From JAGREO01 sp020446285 (lineage in GTDB: Bacteria; Pseudomonadota; Alphaproteobacteria; Geminicoccales; Geminicoccaceae), in contig JAWKVP010000017.1 of the NCBI GenBank assembly GCA_041398005.1, positions 1 through 64,000 of the forward strand: 64,000 bases of DNA, written 5' to 3'. Under the pieces are notes generated by a model. That model worked only from the letters and a program-made list of their open reading frames with translations, ran no database searches and was not told the DNA's origin. This document shows, in pieces, positions 1 through 8,037 of the stretch. The first letter of the stretch is position 1; each line of letters starts with the position of its first letter. The translations under genes and the position numbers were made by a program.

Positions 1-1
1 C

Positions 2-616
2 GACCGCTACAAGCTGCTCACCTCGCTGGTCGTCCCGCGCCCGATCGCACTCGTCTCCACCCTCGATGCGGCCGGCGGGGTCAATGCAGCACCCTACTCC
101 TTCTTCAACGTCTTCTCGCAGGAGCCCGCCATCTGCGTTCTCGGCATCGAGCGCAGGAGCGAGAACGAGCTCAAGGACACCGCCGCCCATATCGAGCGAT
201 CCGGCGAATTCGTCGTCAATCTCGTCGACGAGGATCTCGCCCCGGCGATGAATGTGTGCGCCACCGACTTTCCCGCCGGATACAGCGAGCTCGAACCGGC
301 GGGCCTGACCATCGCCGCTTCCACCCGCATCGCCACGCCGCGCATCGCCGAATCTCCGGCAGCACTCGAATGCCGCAACCACTCCACCATGATGCTCGGC
401 CCCGCCCGCCGCCTCGTCATCGGCGAGATTCTCGCGGTCCATATCCGTGACAGCCTCGTCGACGCCGAACGCCTGTACATCGACCATCAGCGCTACCGCC
501 CGGTCGGCCGCCTGACCGGTGGCGGCTATTGCACCACCACCGACACGTTCAGGCTCGAACGCGAGACCTTCGCCGCCTGGCAGGCGCGCCAGACCGGGGA
601 AGACCAGCCCGCGTGA
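2..616 (+). CDS. Flavin reductase-like domain protein, 5' end missing
   Basis: The gene runs in from before the window; 204 residues are visible. The start of the visible part (RYKLLTSLVVPRPIALVST) and the following NAAPYSFFNVFSQEPAICVLGI are typical of the flavin reductase-like, FMN-binding split-barrel family (DIM6/NTAB type), where the PYSFFN region lies at the flavin. Members are cytoplasmic FMN-binding proteins, often the reductase half of two-component monooxygenases or of unknown function. The full family length is about 200-210 residues, so only a few N-terminal residues are probably missing. The substrate cannot be told. A hairpin with a T-rich tail follows the stop codon. Confidence 0.85.
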   Translation, partial: DRYKLLTSLVVPRPIALVSTLDAAGGVNAAPYSFFNVFSQEPAICVLGIERRSENELKDTAAHIERSGEFVVNLVDEDLAPAMNVCATDFPAGYSELEPAGLTIAASTRIATPRIAESPAALECRNHSTMMLGPARRLVIGEILAVHIRDSLVDAERLYIDHQRYRPVGRLTGGGYCTTTDTFRLERETFAAWQARQTGEDQPA

Positions 617-642
617 CGATCGCTCCGGGCGCCGCATATCGT

Positions 643-664
643 CCGATGCGATCGGTTATTTTTC
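643..664 (+). terminator. Probable rho-independent terminator
   Basis: A short stem (CCGAT, loop GCG, ATCGG at 643-655) is followed directly by TTATTTTT. It lies 27 bases after the flavin-reductase-like gene and before the FAD oxidoreductase gene. The stem is short, so the strength is uncertain. Confidence 0.5.
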
Positions 665-745
665 CATGATCGTGACGGCGGCCACGCTTGGCGGAACCCG
701 GACGGAATGATAAGTGCGGGCGCGAGCCGGGGAGTGGATGTGGAC

Positions 746-2050
746 ATGCAGCAGAATTTCGACGCTATCATCATCGGTGCCGGGATCATCGGCGCCGCCA
801 TCGCCTTCGAGATGGCCAGGGGCGGACGGCGCACCCTGAACATCGACCGCCTGCCCGCCGCGGGCTACGGCTCGACCAGCCATTCCTGCGCGATCATCCG
901 TGTCTATTATTCCACCGTCGATGCTACCGCGCTCGCCTTTGACAGTTATTTCCACTGGAAGGACTGGGCCGGTTATCTCGGCGCTGAGGACGAACGCGGC
1001 CATGCCGTCTTCCACGATTGCGGCACGCTGGTGATGAAGACGGAACAGAACGGCCATTGCCGCAGGAGCATGGCGATCATGAGCGAACTCGGCATTCCCT
1101 TCGAGGAATGGGATGCCGCCCGGATCCGCGAGACGCTGCCGCCATACGATCTCGCCGGTTTCGCTCCGGCGAAACGGATGGAGGATGAGGATTTCGGCAA
1201 GTCCAATGGCAGCACCGTCGACGGCGCGGTCTTCTTCCCGCAGGGCGGCTATGTCAGCGATCCGCAGCTTGCAACCCACAATCTCCAGCGCGCCGCCGAG
1301 GCGCATGGCGCCGCGTTCCGCTTCAATGCCGAGGTGGCGGAAATCCTGCGCGAAAACGACCGCGTCAGCGGCGTGCGCCTCGCCGATGGCAGCCGGATCA
1401 CAGCACCAATCGTCATCAATGTCGCCGGTCCGCATTCGGCGAAGATCAACGCGATGGCCGGCGTGACCGGCGACATGGCCATTTCCACCCGCCCGCTGCG
1501 GCAGGAAGTGGTGCATCTGGCCTCGCCCGGCGGTTTCGATTTCCAGCACCGGGGAACCGTCGTTTCCGACAGTGATATCGCCGTCTATTGCCGCCCAGAG
1601 ACGGGCAACAACATTCTCGTCGGCAGCGAGGACCCGCCCTGCGACGTTCAGGAGGAGGTCGATCCGGACGATTTCGACCGCACGATCGGCCCGCAGGGCG
1701 TCACCCAGGCGTTCCGCTACGCCCAGCGCGTGCCCGGCATCGAGGTGCCGAACCGGCCGCGGGGCGTGGTCGATCTCTATGATGTCACCGAGGATTGGGG
1801 ACCGATCTACGACCGTTCCTCGCTCGACGGCTTCTACATGGCCATCGGCACCAGCGGCAACCAGTTCAAGAACGCGCCCGTCGTCGGCAGGATGATGACG
1901 GCACTGGTCGATTATTGCGAGGGCGGCAACGATCATGACGCGGAGCCAATGACCTTCCGCCTCACCCACATCGACCATACGCTCGACCTTGCGAACGTCT
2001 CCCGGCGTCGCAGGATCAATCCCGACAGCAGCTTCTCCGTGCTGGGTTGA
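746..2050 (+). CDS. FAD-dependent oxidoreductase, DAO family
   Basis: About 434 residues. An N-terminal Rossmann FAD motif (IIIGAGIIGAAIAFEMARGG) is followed by a D-amino-acid-oxidase/sarcosine-oxidase-type fold, with a C-terminal FAD-contacting segment (FYMAIGTSGNQFKNAPVVG). The family oxidises amines of amino acids or N-methylated amino acids; the substrate here is unknown. An in-frame ATG at 707 also exists, but the Rossmann motif begins only six residues after the chosen ATG at 746, and GGGGAGTGG lies upstream. The gene's TGA overlaps the TTG start of the sulfate-permease-like gene, so the two are probably translationally coupled. Confidence 0.85.
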   Translation: MQQNFDAIIIGAGIIGAAIAFEMARGGRRTLNIDRLPAAGYGSTSHSCAIIRVYYSTVDATALAFDSYFHWKDWAGYLGAEDERGHAVFHDCGTLVMKTEQNGHCRRSMAIMSELGIPFEEWDAARIRETLPPYDLAGFAPAKRMEDEDFGKSNGSTVDGAVFFPQGGYVSDPQLATHNLQRAAEAHGAAFRFNAEVAEILRENDRVSGVRLADGSRITAPIVINVAGPHSAKINAMAGVTGDMAISTRPLRQEVVHLASPGGFDFQHRGTVVSDSDIAVYCRPETGNNILVGSEDPPCDVQEEVDPDDFDRTIGPQGVTQAFRYAQRVPGIEVPNRPRGVVDLYDVTEDWGPIYDRSSLDGFYMAIGTSGNQFKNAPVVGRMMTALVDYCEGGNDHDAEPMTFRLTHIDHTLDLANVSRRRRINPDSSFSVLG

Positions 2051-3777
2051 GCGCCGCACGGGGCATCGGCGGGCCCACCTTCGCCGAACTCTTCACACCG
2101 AAGATCATCACCGTGCTGCGCGAGGGCTACGGTCCCGCGGCACTGCACGCCGATGTGATCGCCGGGCTGACCGTCGCGATCGTCGCCCTGCCGCTGTCCA
2201 TGGCGATCGCGATCGCTTCCGGTGCGTCGCCGGCGCAGGGGCTCTATACCGCCATCGTCGGCGGGTTCTTCGTCTCGCTGCTCGGCGGCAGCCGCTTTCA
2301 GATCGGCGGGCCGGCGGGCGCCTTCATCGTGCTGGTCGCCGCGACGGTGCAGGCGCATGGCATGGACGGCCTCCTGCTCGCGACCTTCCTTTCCGGGCTG
2401 ATGCTCGCGGCCGCCGGCCTGCTCAGGCTCGGCAGCTACATCAAGCTCATTCCCTATCCGGTCACGATCGGCTTTACCGCCGGCATCGCCGTCATCATCT
2501 TCACGAGCCAGATCAAGGAACTGTTCGGGCTCGAACTGACGGGCGGCGAGCCGGGCGAGATCATCGAGAAGATCCCCGTTCTCTGGGCCGCGCGCGACAC
2601 GATCACACCCACCGCCACGGTTCTGGCACTCGCCTCGATCCTCATCATCACCGGGCTCAAGCGGTTCCGGCCCGGCTGGCCCGGAATGCTCATCGCGGTC
2701 GCCGTCACCGCACTCGCAACCGCCCTGTTCGACCTGCCGATCGCCACCATCGGCTCGAAGTTCGGCGGCATTCCCTCGGGATTGCCCATGCCCGCCCTGC
2801 CGGCCATCAGCATGGCGAAAATCGTCGAGGTGCTGCCGAGTGCGCTTTCCTTCGCGCTGCTGGGCTCCATCGAATCCCTGCTATCCGCCGTCGTCGCCGA
2901 TGGCATGAGCGGGCGCCGGCACCGCTCCAACTGCGAACTGGTGGCGCAGGGCGTGGCCAATGTCGCCTCGAGCCTGTTCGGCGGCATCTGCGTCACCGGC
3001 ACCATCGCACGCACCGCGACCAATGTCCGTGCCGGTGCGCGCGGGCCGATAGCAGGCATGTTGCACTCGCTCTTTCTGCTGGGCTTCATGATGCTGGCGG
3101 CACCGCTCGCCGCGCATATTCCCCTTGCCGCACTCGCCGGCGTGCTCGCGGTCGTTTCGTGGAACATGATCGAGAAGCACGCGTTTGTGCTGTTGCTCAG
3201 GGCCTCGACCGGCGATGCCGCCGTCCTGCTCGCGACCTTCCTTCTCACCGTGTTCCGCGACCTGACCGAAGCCATCATCGTCGGCTTCGCGCTCGGCTCG
3301 GTGCTCTTCATCCATCGCATGTCGAAGGCGGCCGCGGTCGAGACCCATCACGGCTTCGTCGAAGCGGATCGCGCCGATAACGATCGCGGCGACCGCACGC
3401 CCTATGACGAGAGCGCTTCGAGCGATCCGGACATCATCGTCTTCCGCATCGCCGGCGTGTTCTTCTTCGGCGCGGCGGCCACCATCGGCTCGGTGCTGGA
3501 CCGGATCTCCGACAGCCACAAGGCGCTGATCGTCGATCTGTCCGCCGTGCCCTTCCTCGACGCCACGGCGGCGAACATGCTGGAGGGCCTCGCCAGCAAG
3601 GAGGCGACGCGCCACACGCTGGTCTATATCGTCGCGACCTCGCGCGAGATCCGCGACTATCTCCAGCGCCACGGGATCGATGCGCCGCTGGTCTTTCATG
3701 CTTCCTCGATCGAGCAGGCGCGTCGCGACGCACATGCGCGCATTCTCGCGAGGCAGCAGGGCGCGGAGTCCGGCTGA
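2047..3777 (+). CDS. SulP family anion transporter with C-terminal STAS domain
   Basis: 576 residues. The N-terminal two thirds is a multi-spanning membrane domain with SulP hallmarks: DVIAGLTVAIVALPLSMAIA near residue 40, then GGSRFQIGGPAGAFIVLV. The C-terminal 120 residues form a STAS domain (FRIAGVFFFGAA, then VIVDLSAVPFLDATAANML after a short gap). The family carries sulfate, bicarbonate, dicarboxylates or other anions across the inner membrane. The start is a TTG that overlaps the TGA of the preceding oxidoreductase (TTGA). No neighbouring carbonic anhydrase or sulfate-assimilation gene helps assign the anion. Confidence 0.9.
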   Translation: MSAARGIGGPTFAELFTPKIITVLREGYGPAALHADVIAGLTVAIVALPLSMAIAIASGASPAQGLYTAIVGGFFVSLLGGSRFQIGGPAGAFIVLVAATVQAHGMDGLLLATFLSGLMLAAAGLLRLGSYIKLIPYPVTIGFTAGIAVIIFTSQIKELFGLELTGGEPGEIIEKIPVLWAARDTITPTATVLALASILIITGLKRFRPGWPGMLIAVAVTALATALFDLPIATIGSKFGGIPSGLPMPALPAISMAKIVEVLPSALSFALLGSIESLLSAVVADGMSGRRHRSNCELVAQGVANVASSLFGGICVTGTIARTATNVRAGARGPIAGMLHSLFLLGFMMLAAPLAAHIPLAALAGVLAVVSWNMIEKHAFVLLLRASTGDAAVLLATFLLTVFRDLTEAIIVGFALGSVLFIHRMSKAAAVETHHGFVEADRADNDRGDRTPYDESASSDPDIIVFRIAGVFFFGAAATIGSVLDRISDSHKALIVDLSAVPFLDATAANMLEGLASKEATRHTLVYIVATSREIRDYLQRHGIDAPLVFHASSIEQARRDAHARILARQQGAESG

Positions 3778-3805
3778 AACCGGCCCGGAGCAACCGCTCG
3801 GGGAC

Positions 3806-3845
3806 TCAAGGAAAAGGAAAAGGCGAGGAGCCCCGACCCCTCGCC
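3806..3845 (-). terminator. Rho-independent terminator of the NMT1-type ABC operon
   Basis: On the minus strand GGCGAGG pairs with CCTCGCC (3822-3828 with 3839-3845) and is followed by TTTTCCTTTTCCTT. It sits between two convergent genes, 47 bases after the stop of the solute-binding protein gene. The T-rich tail is only on the minus-strand side. Confidence 0.65.
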
Positions 3846-3891
3846 TCACCTGACGTTCCGCCCCGTCAACGAACGGCGGCGGTGGAAAAAC

Positions 3892-4884
3892 CTAGCGGAA
3901 TGCCGCGTCGGTCACGACATGCGTCCAGGCGCCTTCCGGCTCCTTGCTGATGACCGGATCGGAGCCGCCGGACAGCAGGGTCTGCACCGTGCGTTCATAG
4001 TCGGCCGGATCGAGCGTGCCGTCGGTGCCCTCGGTGAGCTTGTTGATCTCGCCCATCATGCGCCGCTGGTGCTTTTCCGTCTGGGCGCCGGTGGCGTCGT
4101 TCTCGAGCACGATGTCGGCGGCCTCGTCGGAATTCCCGCGCGCCCACTCCCAGCCCTTCATCGAGGCACGGACGAAACGCGCCATGACATCGACGAAGGC
4201 CGGATCGTCGAGCCGTTCCTCGAGGACATAGAGGCCGTCTTCCATCGTCGACACGCCCTGATCCTCATACTGGAAGACGACGAGATCGTCGGCGGTGATG
4301 CCGGCATCGATCACCTGCCAGTATTCATTGTAGGTCATGGTGGAGATGCAGTCGGCCTGCTTCTGCAGGAGCGGATCGACATTGAACCCCTGCTTGAGCA
4401 CGGTCACGCCATCCTCGCCGCCCTCTGTCGGAATGCCGAGCTGGCTCATCCAGGAGAGGAACGGATATTCATTGCCGAAGAACCACACACCGAGCGTGCG
4501 GCCCCTGAAATCCTCGGGTCCGGTGATGCCGGTTTCCTTCAGGCAGGTGAGCATCATGCCCGAACGCTTGAATGGCTGAGCGATATTGACCAGAGGCACG
4601 CCCTTCTCGCGGCTGGCGAGAGCCGACGGCATCCAGTCGACGATCACATCCGCGCCGCCACCGGCAATCACCTGCGGCGGGGCGATGTCGGGCCCGCCCG
4701 GCTTGATGGTGACGTCGAGCCCCTCCTCCTCGTAGAAACCCTGTTCGGCAGCAACATAATAGCCGGCGAACTGGGCCTGGGTGACCCATTTGAGCTGCAG
4801 ATTGACCGCATCGGCGGCAAGGGCGGCATGTGCGCCCAGACCGGAAGCAGTGGCTGCAAGAATGGCCGCAAGACGGATCTTCAT
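3892..4884 (-). CDS. NMT1/THI5-type ABC transporter substrate-binding protein
   Basis: 330 residues with a cleavable signal peptide ending near residue 24 (HAALAADAV), hence periplasmic. The mature start (NLQLKWVTQAQFAGYYVAAE, followed by QGFYEEEGLDVTI) is the signature of the ThiY/RibY branch of the NMT1/THI5 family, which binds pyrimidine thiamine precursors or riboflavin-like ligands. The start was chosen at MKIRLAAI because AGAGGA lies just upstream and the signal peptide begins there. It is the last gene of a four-gene minus-strand operon with two permeases and an ATPase. The ligand (vitamin precursor or other small aromatic) is inferred from the family only. Confidence 0.88.
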   Translation of the reverse strand: MKIRLAAILAATASGLGAHAALAADAVNLQLKWVTQAQFAGYYVAAEQGFYEEEGLDVTIKPGGPDIAPPQVIAGGGADVIVDWMPSALASREKGVPLVNIAQPFKRSGMMLTCLKETGITGPEDFRGRTLGVWFFGNEYPFLSWMSQLGIPTEGGEDGVTVLKQGFNVDPLLQKQADCISTMTYNEYWQVIDAGITADDLVVFQYEDQGVSTMEDGLYVLEERLDDPAFVDVMARFVRASMKGWEWARGNSDEAADIVLENDATGAQTEKHQRRMMGEINKLTEGTDGTLDPADYERTVQTLLSGGSDPVISKEPEGAWTHVVTDAAFR

Positions 4885-4894
4885 GGCGTTCCTC

Positions 4895-5959
4895 TCATTC
4901 CTGGCTCCTGAAAGATGGATGCCAGAATGTGAGCATGCGTTCAATGGCCGCGACGAGGGCATAGAACAGCGAGCCGGCGACGGCGGCCACCGCGATCTCG
5001 GCCCAGACCATGTCGACATTCATGCGGCCCACCTCGGTGGAGATGCGAAAGCCCATGCCGACGATGGGGGTGCCGAAGAATTCGGCGACGATGGCACCGA
5101 TCAGGGCCAGCGTGGAGTTGATCTTGAGCGCGTTGAAGATGAACGGCAGGGCGGCGGGCAGGCGCAGGGAACCAAGTGTCTGCCAGTAATCGGCGGCCCA
5201 GGTCATCATCAGGTCGCGTTCCATCCGCCCCGCCGCCGCAAGCCCCGCGACCGTGTTCACGAGCATGGGGAAGAAGGTCATGACGACAACCACCGCCGCC
5301 TTCGACGGCCAGTCGAAGCCGAACCACATGACCATGATCGGTGCCACGCCGACGATGGGCAGCGCGCTGACGAGATTGCCGACCGGCAGCAGGCCGCGTT
5401 GCAGGAACGGCGAGCGGTCGATGAGAATGGCGACGATGAACCCCGAAGCACAGCCGAGCCCGTAGCCGATGAGCACGGCCTTGAGAAAGGTCTGGCGGAA
5501 ATCGGCCCAGAGTGTCGGGATCGAGCTGGCGAAGCGGGCGGCGATAGCACTCGGCGGCGGCAGCAGCACCTTGGGGATATCGAGGCCGATGCAGAGCAGT
5601 TCCCAGAGCAGCAGCAGCCAGACGCCGAAGAGCAGCGGGATGACCAGCGACAGCAGCCGCCGGGCCCAAACGCCTTTCGGCTCCAGCCGGGAAAGTCGGT
5701 CGACCAGGAGCCAGGCCAGTATCCACGCCGAAATCATGAGTGTGAAGAAGGCCGGGCCGACCGCTTCGCCCTGAACCAGCATCCAGCCGGCCACATGCGG
5801 TGCTACCGCCAGCGCCGCGATCTGGACCGGTGCCGCGAGGCGGGCGCGCAAGACGATGATCGCGGCGACGAGCAGCAGGAAGGCGGGCAGGATGGCACCG
5901 GCATCGAGAAAGCCGGGCAGCGCCAGAAGCCCGGCGAGGATGGCGGCGATCCGGCTCAT
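4895..5959 (-). CDS. ABC transporter permease with extra N-terminal membrane segments
   Basis: 354 residues. The C-terminal 230 residues form an SsuC/ThiX-type binding-protein-dependent permease domain with the cytoplasmic coupling loop around LMMTWAADYWQTLGSLRLP. The first 115 residues add about three more hydrophobic helices (LLALPGFLDAGAILPAFLLL and LAAPVQIAALAVAPHVAGWM), which ordinary members of about 250-260 residues do not have. It overlaps the preceding permease gene by four bases and ends 11 bases before the binding-protein gene starts. Together the two permeases probably form a heterodimeric channel. Confidence 0.87.
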   Translation of the reverse strand: MSRIAAILAGLLALPGFLDAGAILPAFLLLVAAIIVLRARLAAPVQIAALAVAPHVAGWMLVQGEAVGPAFFTLMISAWILAWLLVDRLSRLEPKGVWARRLLSLVIPLLFGVWLLLLWELLCIGLDIPKVLLPPPSAIAARFASSIPTLWADFRQTFLKAVLIGYGLGCASGFIVAILIDRSPFLQRGLLPVGNLVSALPIVGVAPIMVMWFGFDWPSKAAVVVVMTFFPMLVNTVAGLAAAGRMERDLMMTWAADYWQTLGSLRLPAALPFIFNALKINSTLALIGAIVAEFFGTPIVGMGFRISTEVGRMNVDMVWAEIAVAAVAGSLFYALVAAIERMLTFWHPSFRSQE

Positions 5960-6825
5960 CGCTGCAATCCCATCCGCCGGAGCACGATCCGGTCAGCGAG
6001 CCCGACCAGCGCCACCAGCACGGCCGCCAGCAGCGAGGCGGCGACCAGTGCCGACCAGATCTGGATGGTCTGGCCGTAATAGGAACCGGCGAGCAGCCTT
6101 GCGCCCAGCCCGGCGACGGCACCCGTGGGCAGTTCGCCGACGATGGCACCCACGAGGCTGATGGCGATGGCGATCTTCATGCTGGTGAAGAGGAAGGGAA
6201 TGGAGGAAGGCCAGCGCAGGTTCCAGAAGACCTGCCACGGCGAGGCATTCCATGTCCGCATGAGATCGAGATGGATCACTTCGGGCGTGCGCAGCCCCTT
6301 CACCATGCCGACCACCACGGGAAAGAAGCTCAGATAGGTGGAAATGAACGCCTTGGGCAGCAATCCCTGAATGCCGATGGCGTTGAGCACGACGATGATC
6401 ATCGGTGCGATGGCGAGAATGGGAATGGTCTGCGAGGCGATGATCCATGGCATCAGGCTCGCATCGAGGCTGCGATTGTGGACGATGGCGACGGCAAGCA
6501 GAATGCCGAGGGTGGTGCCGATCAGAAAGCCGAGCAGCGTCGAGGAAAGGGTGATCGAGGCGTGGTAGACGAGGCTGCGCTTGGAGGTGATCTTCTTCTC
6601 GATCGTCGTCTGCCAGATTTCGACGGCCACCTGATGCGGTGCGGGGAGCACCGGGCGTTCCTGACGCATGGTGTCGGCGAGGAGTTCCGCATGTGTCCAG
6701 TCGGTGCGGTCGGCGCGGCCATAGGTGTCGATCTGGAACGGCCGGTTGAGGAAGAATGCGGCCGCATACCAGATCGCGAAGATGCACAGCAGCACGAAGG
6801 CAACGGGCCGGATCCTAGTCATCAT
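5956..6825 (-). CDS. ABC transporter permease, SsuC/ThiX type
   Basis: 289 residues. An N-terminal helix (PVAFVLLCIFAIWYAAAFFL) is followed by a periplasmic stretch and a five-helix permease domain with the coupling-loop region LDLMRTWNASPWQVFWNLRW. It is the partner of the neighbouring 354-residue permease. The start is one of two consecutive ATG codons (6825, 6822) that overlap the 3' end of the ATPase gene, so translation is likely coupled. A longer upstream ORF extension has no membrane character and overlaps the ATPase gene further. Confidence 0.87.
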   Translation of the reverse strand: MMTRIRPVAFVLLCIFAIWYAAAFFLNRPFQIDTYGRADRTDWTHAELLADTMRQERPVLPAPHQVAVEIWQTTIEKKITSKRSLVYHASITLSSTLLGFLIGTTLGILLAVAIVHNRSLDASLMPWIIASQTIPILAIAPMIIVVLNAIGIQGLLPKAFISTYLSFFPVVVGMVKGLRTPEVIHLDLMRTWNASPWQVFWNLRWPSSIPFLFTSMKIAIAISLVGAIVGELPTGAVAGLGARLLAGSYYGQTIQIWSALVAASLLAAVLVALVGLADRIVLRRMGLQR

Positions 6826-7606
6826 AGCTGTGTCCGGCGCGCAGCCCCTCGCGCACGCGATGCGCAAGCGCGAGGAATTCCGGCGTCTCGCGCACGTCGA
6901 GGGTGCGCTCGCGCGGAAGGTCGCTCACCACGATATCATGGATGCGTCCCGGTCTCGGCGACATGACGACGATGCGGGTCGAAAGAAAGACGGCCTCGGG
7001 AATGGAATGGGTGACGAACACCACGGTCTTGCCGGTCTTCGCCCAGAGTGCCAGCAGCTGCTCGTTCAGATGGTCGCGGACGATCTCGTCCAGCGCGCCG
7101 AAGGGCTCGTCCATGAGCAGCAGATCGGGCTCGACCGCGAGCGCGCGGGCGATCGACGCGCGTTGCTGCATCCCGCCGGAAAGCTGCCATGGAAATTTCT
7201 TCTCGAAGCCGGCGAGATTGACGAGTTCCAGATTGCGGCGGACGCGCTCGTTCCTCTCCTTGCGGTCAAGCCCCATGATCTCCAGCGGCAGGGCGACATT
7301 GCGGGCGATGTTGCGCCACGGAAAGAGGGCCGCCGCCTGAAACACATAACCATAGGCACGCGCCAGCCGGGCCGCCTCGGGCGAGACGCCGTTGATCGAG
7401 ATTTGCCCCGAGGATGGCCGTTCGAGATCGGCGATCACGCGCAGGAGTGTGGTCTTGCCGCAGCCCGACGGACCGATCAGCGAGACGAAATCGCCCTTCT
7501 GCACACAAAGATCGATATGGGAGAGTGCGTGGACCGGCCCGTCTGCGGCTTCGAAGGTCAATGAGAGATCCCCGACCTCGATGACTGTCGAACTGTCCAC
7601 GCTCAA
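6815..7606 (-). CDS. ABC transporter ATP-binding protein, SsuB/TauB/ThiZ type
   Basis: About 263 residues. Walker A (GPSGCGKTT), Q-loop (YVFQAAALFPWRN), signature (LSGGMQQR), Walker B (LLLMDEPF) and switch histidine (VTHSIPEA) are all present. This energises import by the two permeases downstream. The reading frame stays open far upstream, but homology begins at VIEVGDLSLTF. The best start is a TTG at 7606 preceded by GGGAGA at seven bases; a GTG at 7600 is the alternative. It is the first gene of the operon. Confidence 0.85.
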   Translation of the reverse strand: MSVDSSTVIEVGDLSLTFEAADGPVHALSHIDLCVQKGDFVSLIGPSGCGKTTLLRVIADLERPSSGQISINGVSPEAARLARAYGYVFQAAALFPWRNIARNVALPLEIMGLDRKERNERVRRNLELVNLAGFEKKFPWQLSGGMQQRASIARALAVEPDLLLMDEPFGALDEIVRDHLNEQLLALWAKTGKTVVFVTHSIPEAVFLSTRIVVMSPRPGRIHDIVVSDLPRERTLDVRETPEFLALAHRVREGLRAGHSYDD

Positions 7607-8037
7607 GCCATTGTCTCCCGCACGATCCGCCAGCGACCCGGGCCGCCCGCTCTCTCTCCTGTAACGAGTCCTATTCGTCAGTTCGAACGGTTTCAAGCGA
7701 CAGCTCCACATGACACCTCCGCAGGGCAGCTCCACAGGGCACCTTTCGAGCGCCGATTTGCCTGAAACGGTCATATCCCCTAGGATCGGCTCATGATTCT
7801 GCAATCGAGACATCAGGCACCCTTCGCGCGGGGGCTCTCCCGCCACATCCGGTGCATGACATTCGCCGATCCCGCCACGGGTTCATTCATTCCCTGCAGG
7901 CAATTCCGGAGATCCGGTTTCCACCGCACGGTTCACTGAAGTCGAACCGTGTCCCGACATGCCTTGCCGGCGCAAGGACGCGCCGGCGGGTGTCATTCCC
8001 CGAAAACCGCAAGAGCAAACGGACAGGAGACGACGCG
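7607..8037. other. Divergent intergenic region, 431 bp
   Basis: This separates the minus-strand ABC operon from the plus-strand family 5 binding-protein gene, so it should hold two divergent promoters. I see no convincing -35/-10 pair. A short imperfect direct repeat built on CAGCTCCACA is visible at about 7700-7745, and a small GC-rich hairpin (GGGGGCTCTCCC) near 7830. Reading frames continue into it from both sides but show no protein homology. Confidence 0.4.
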
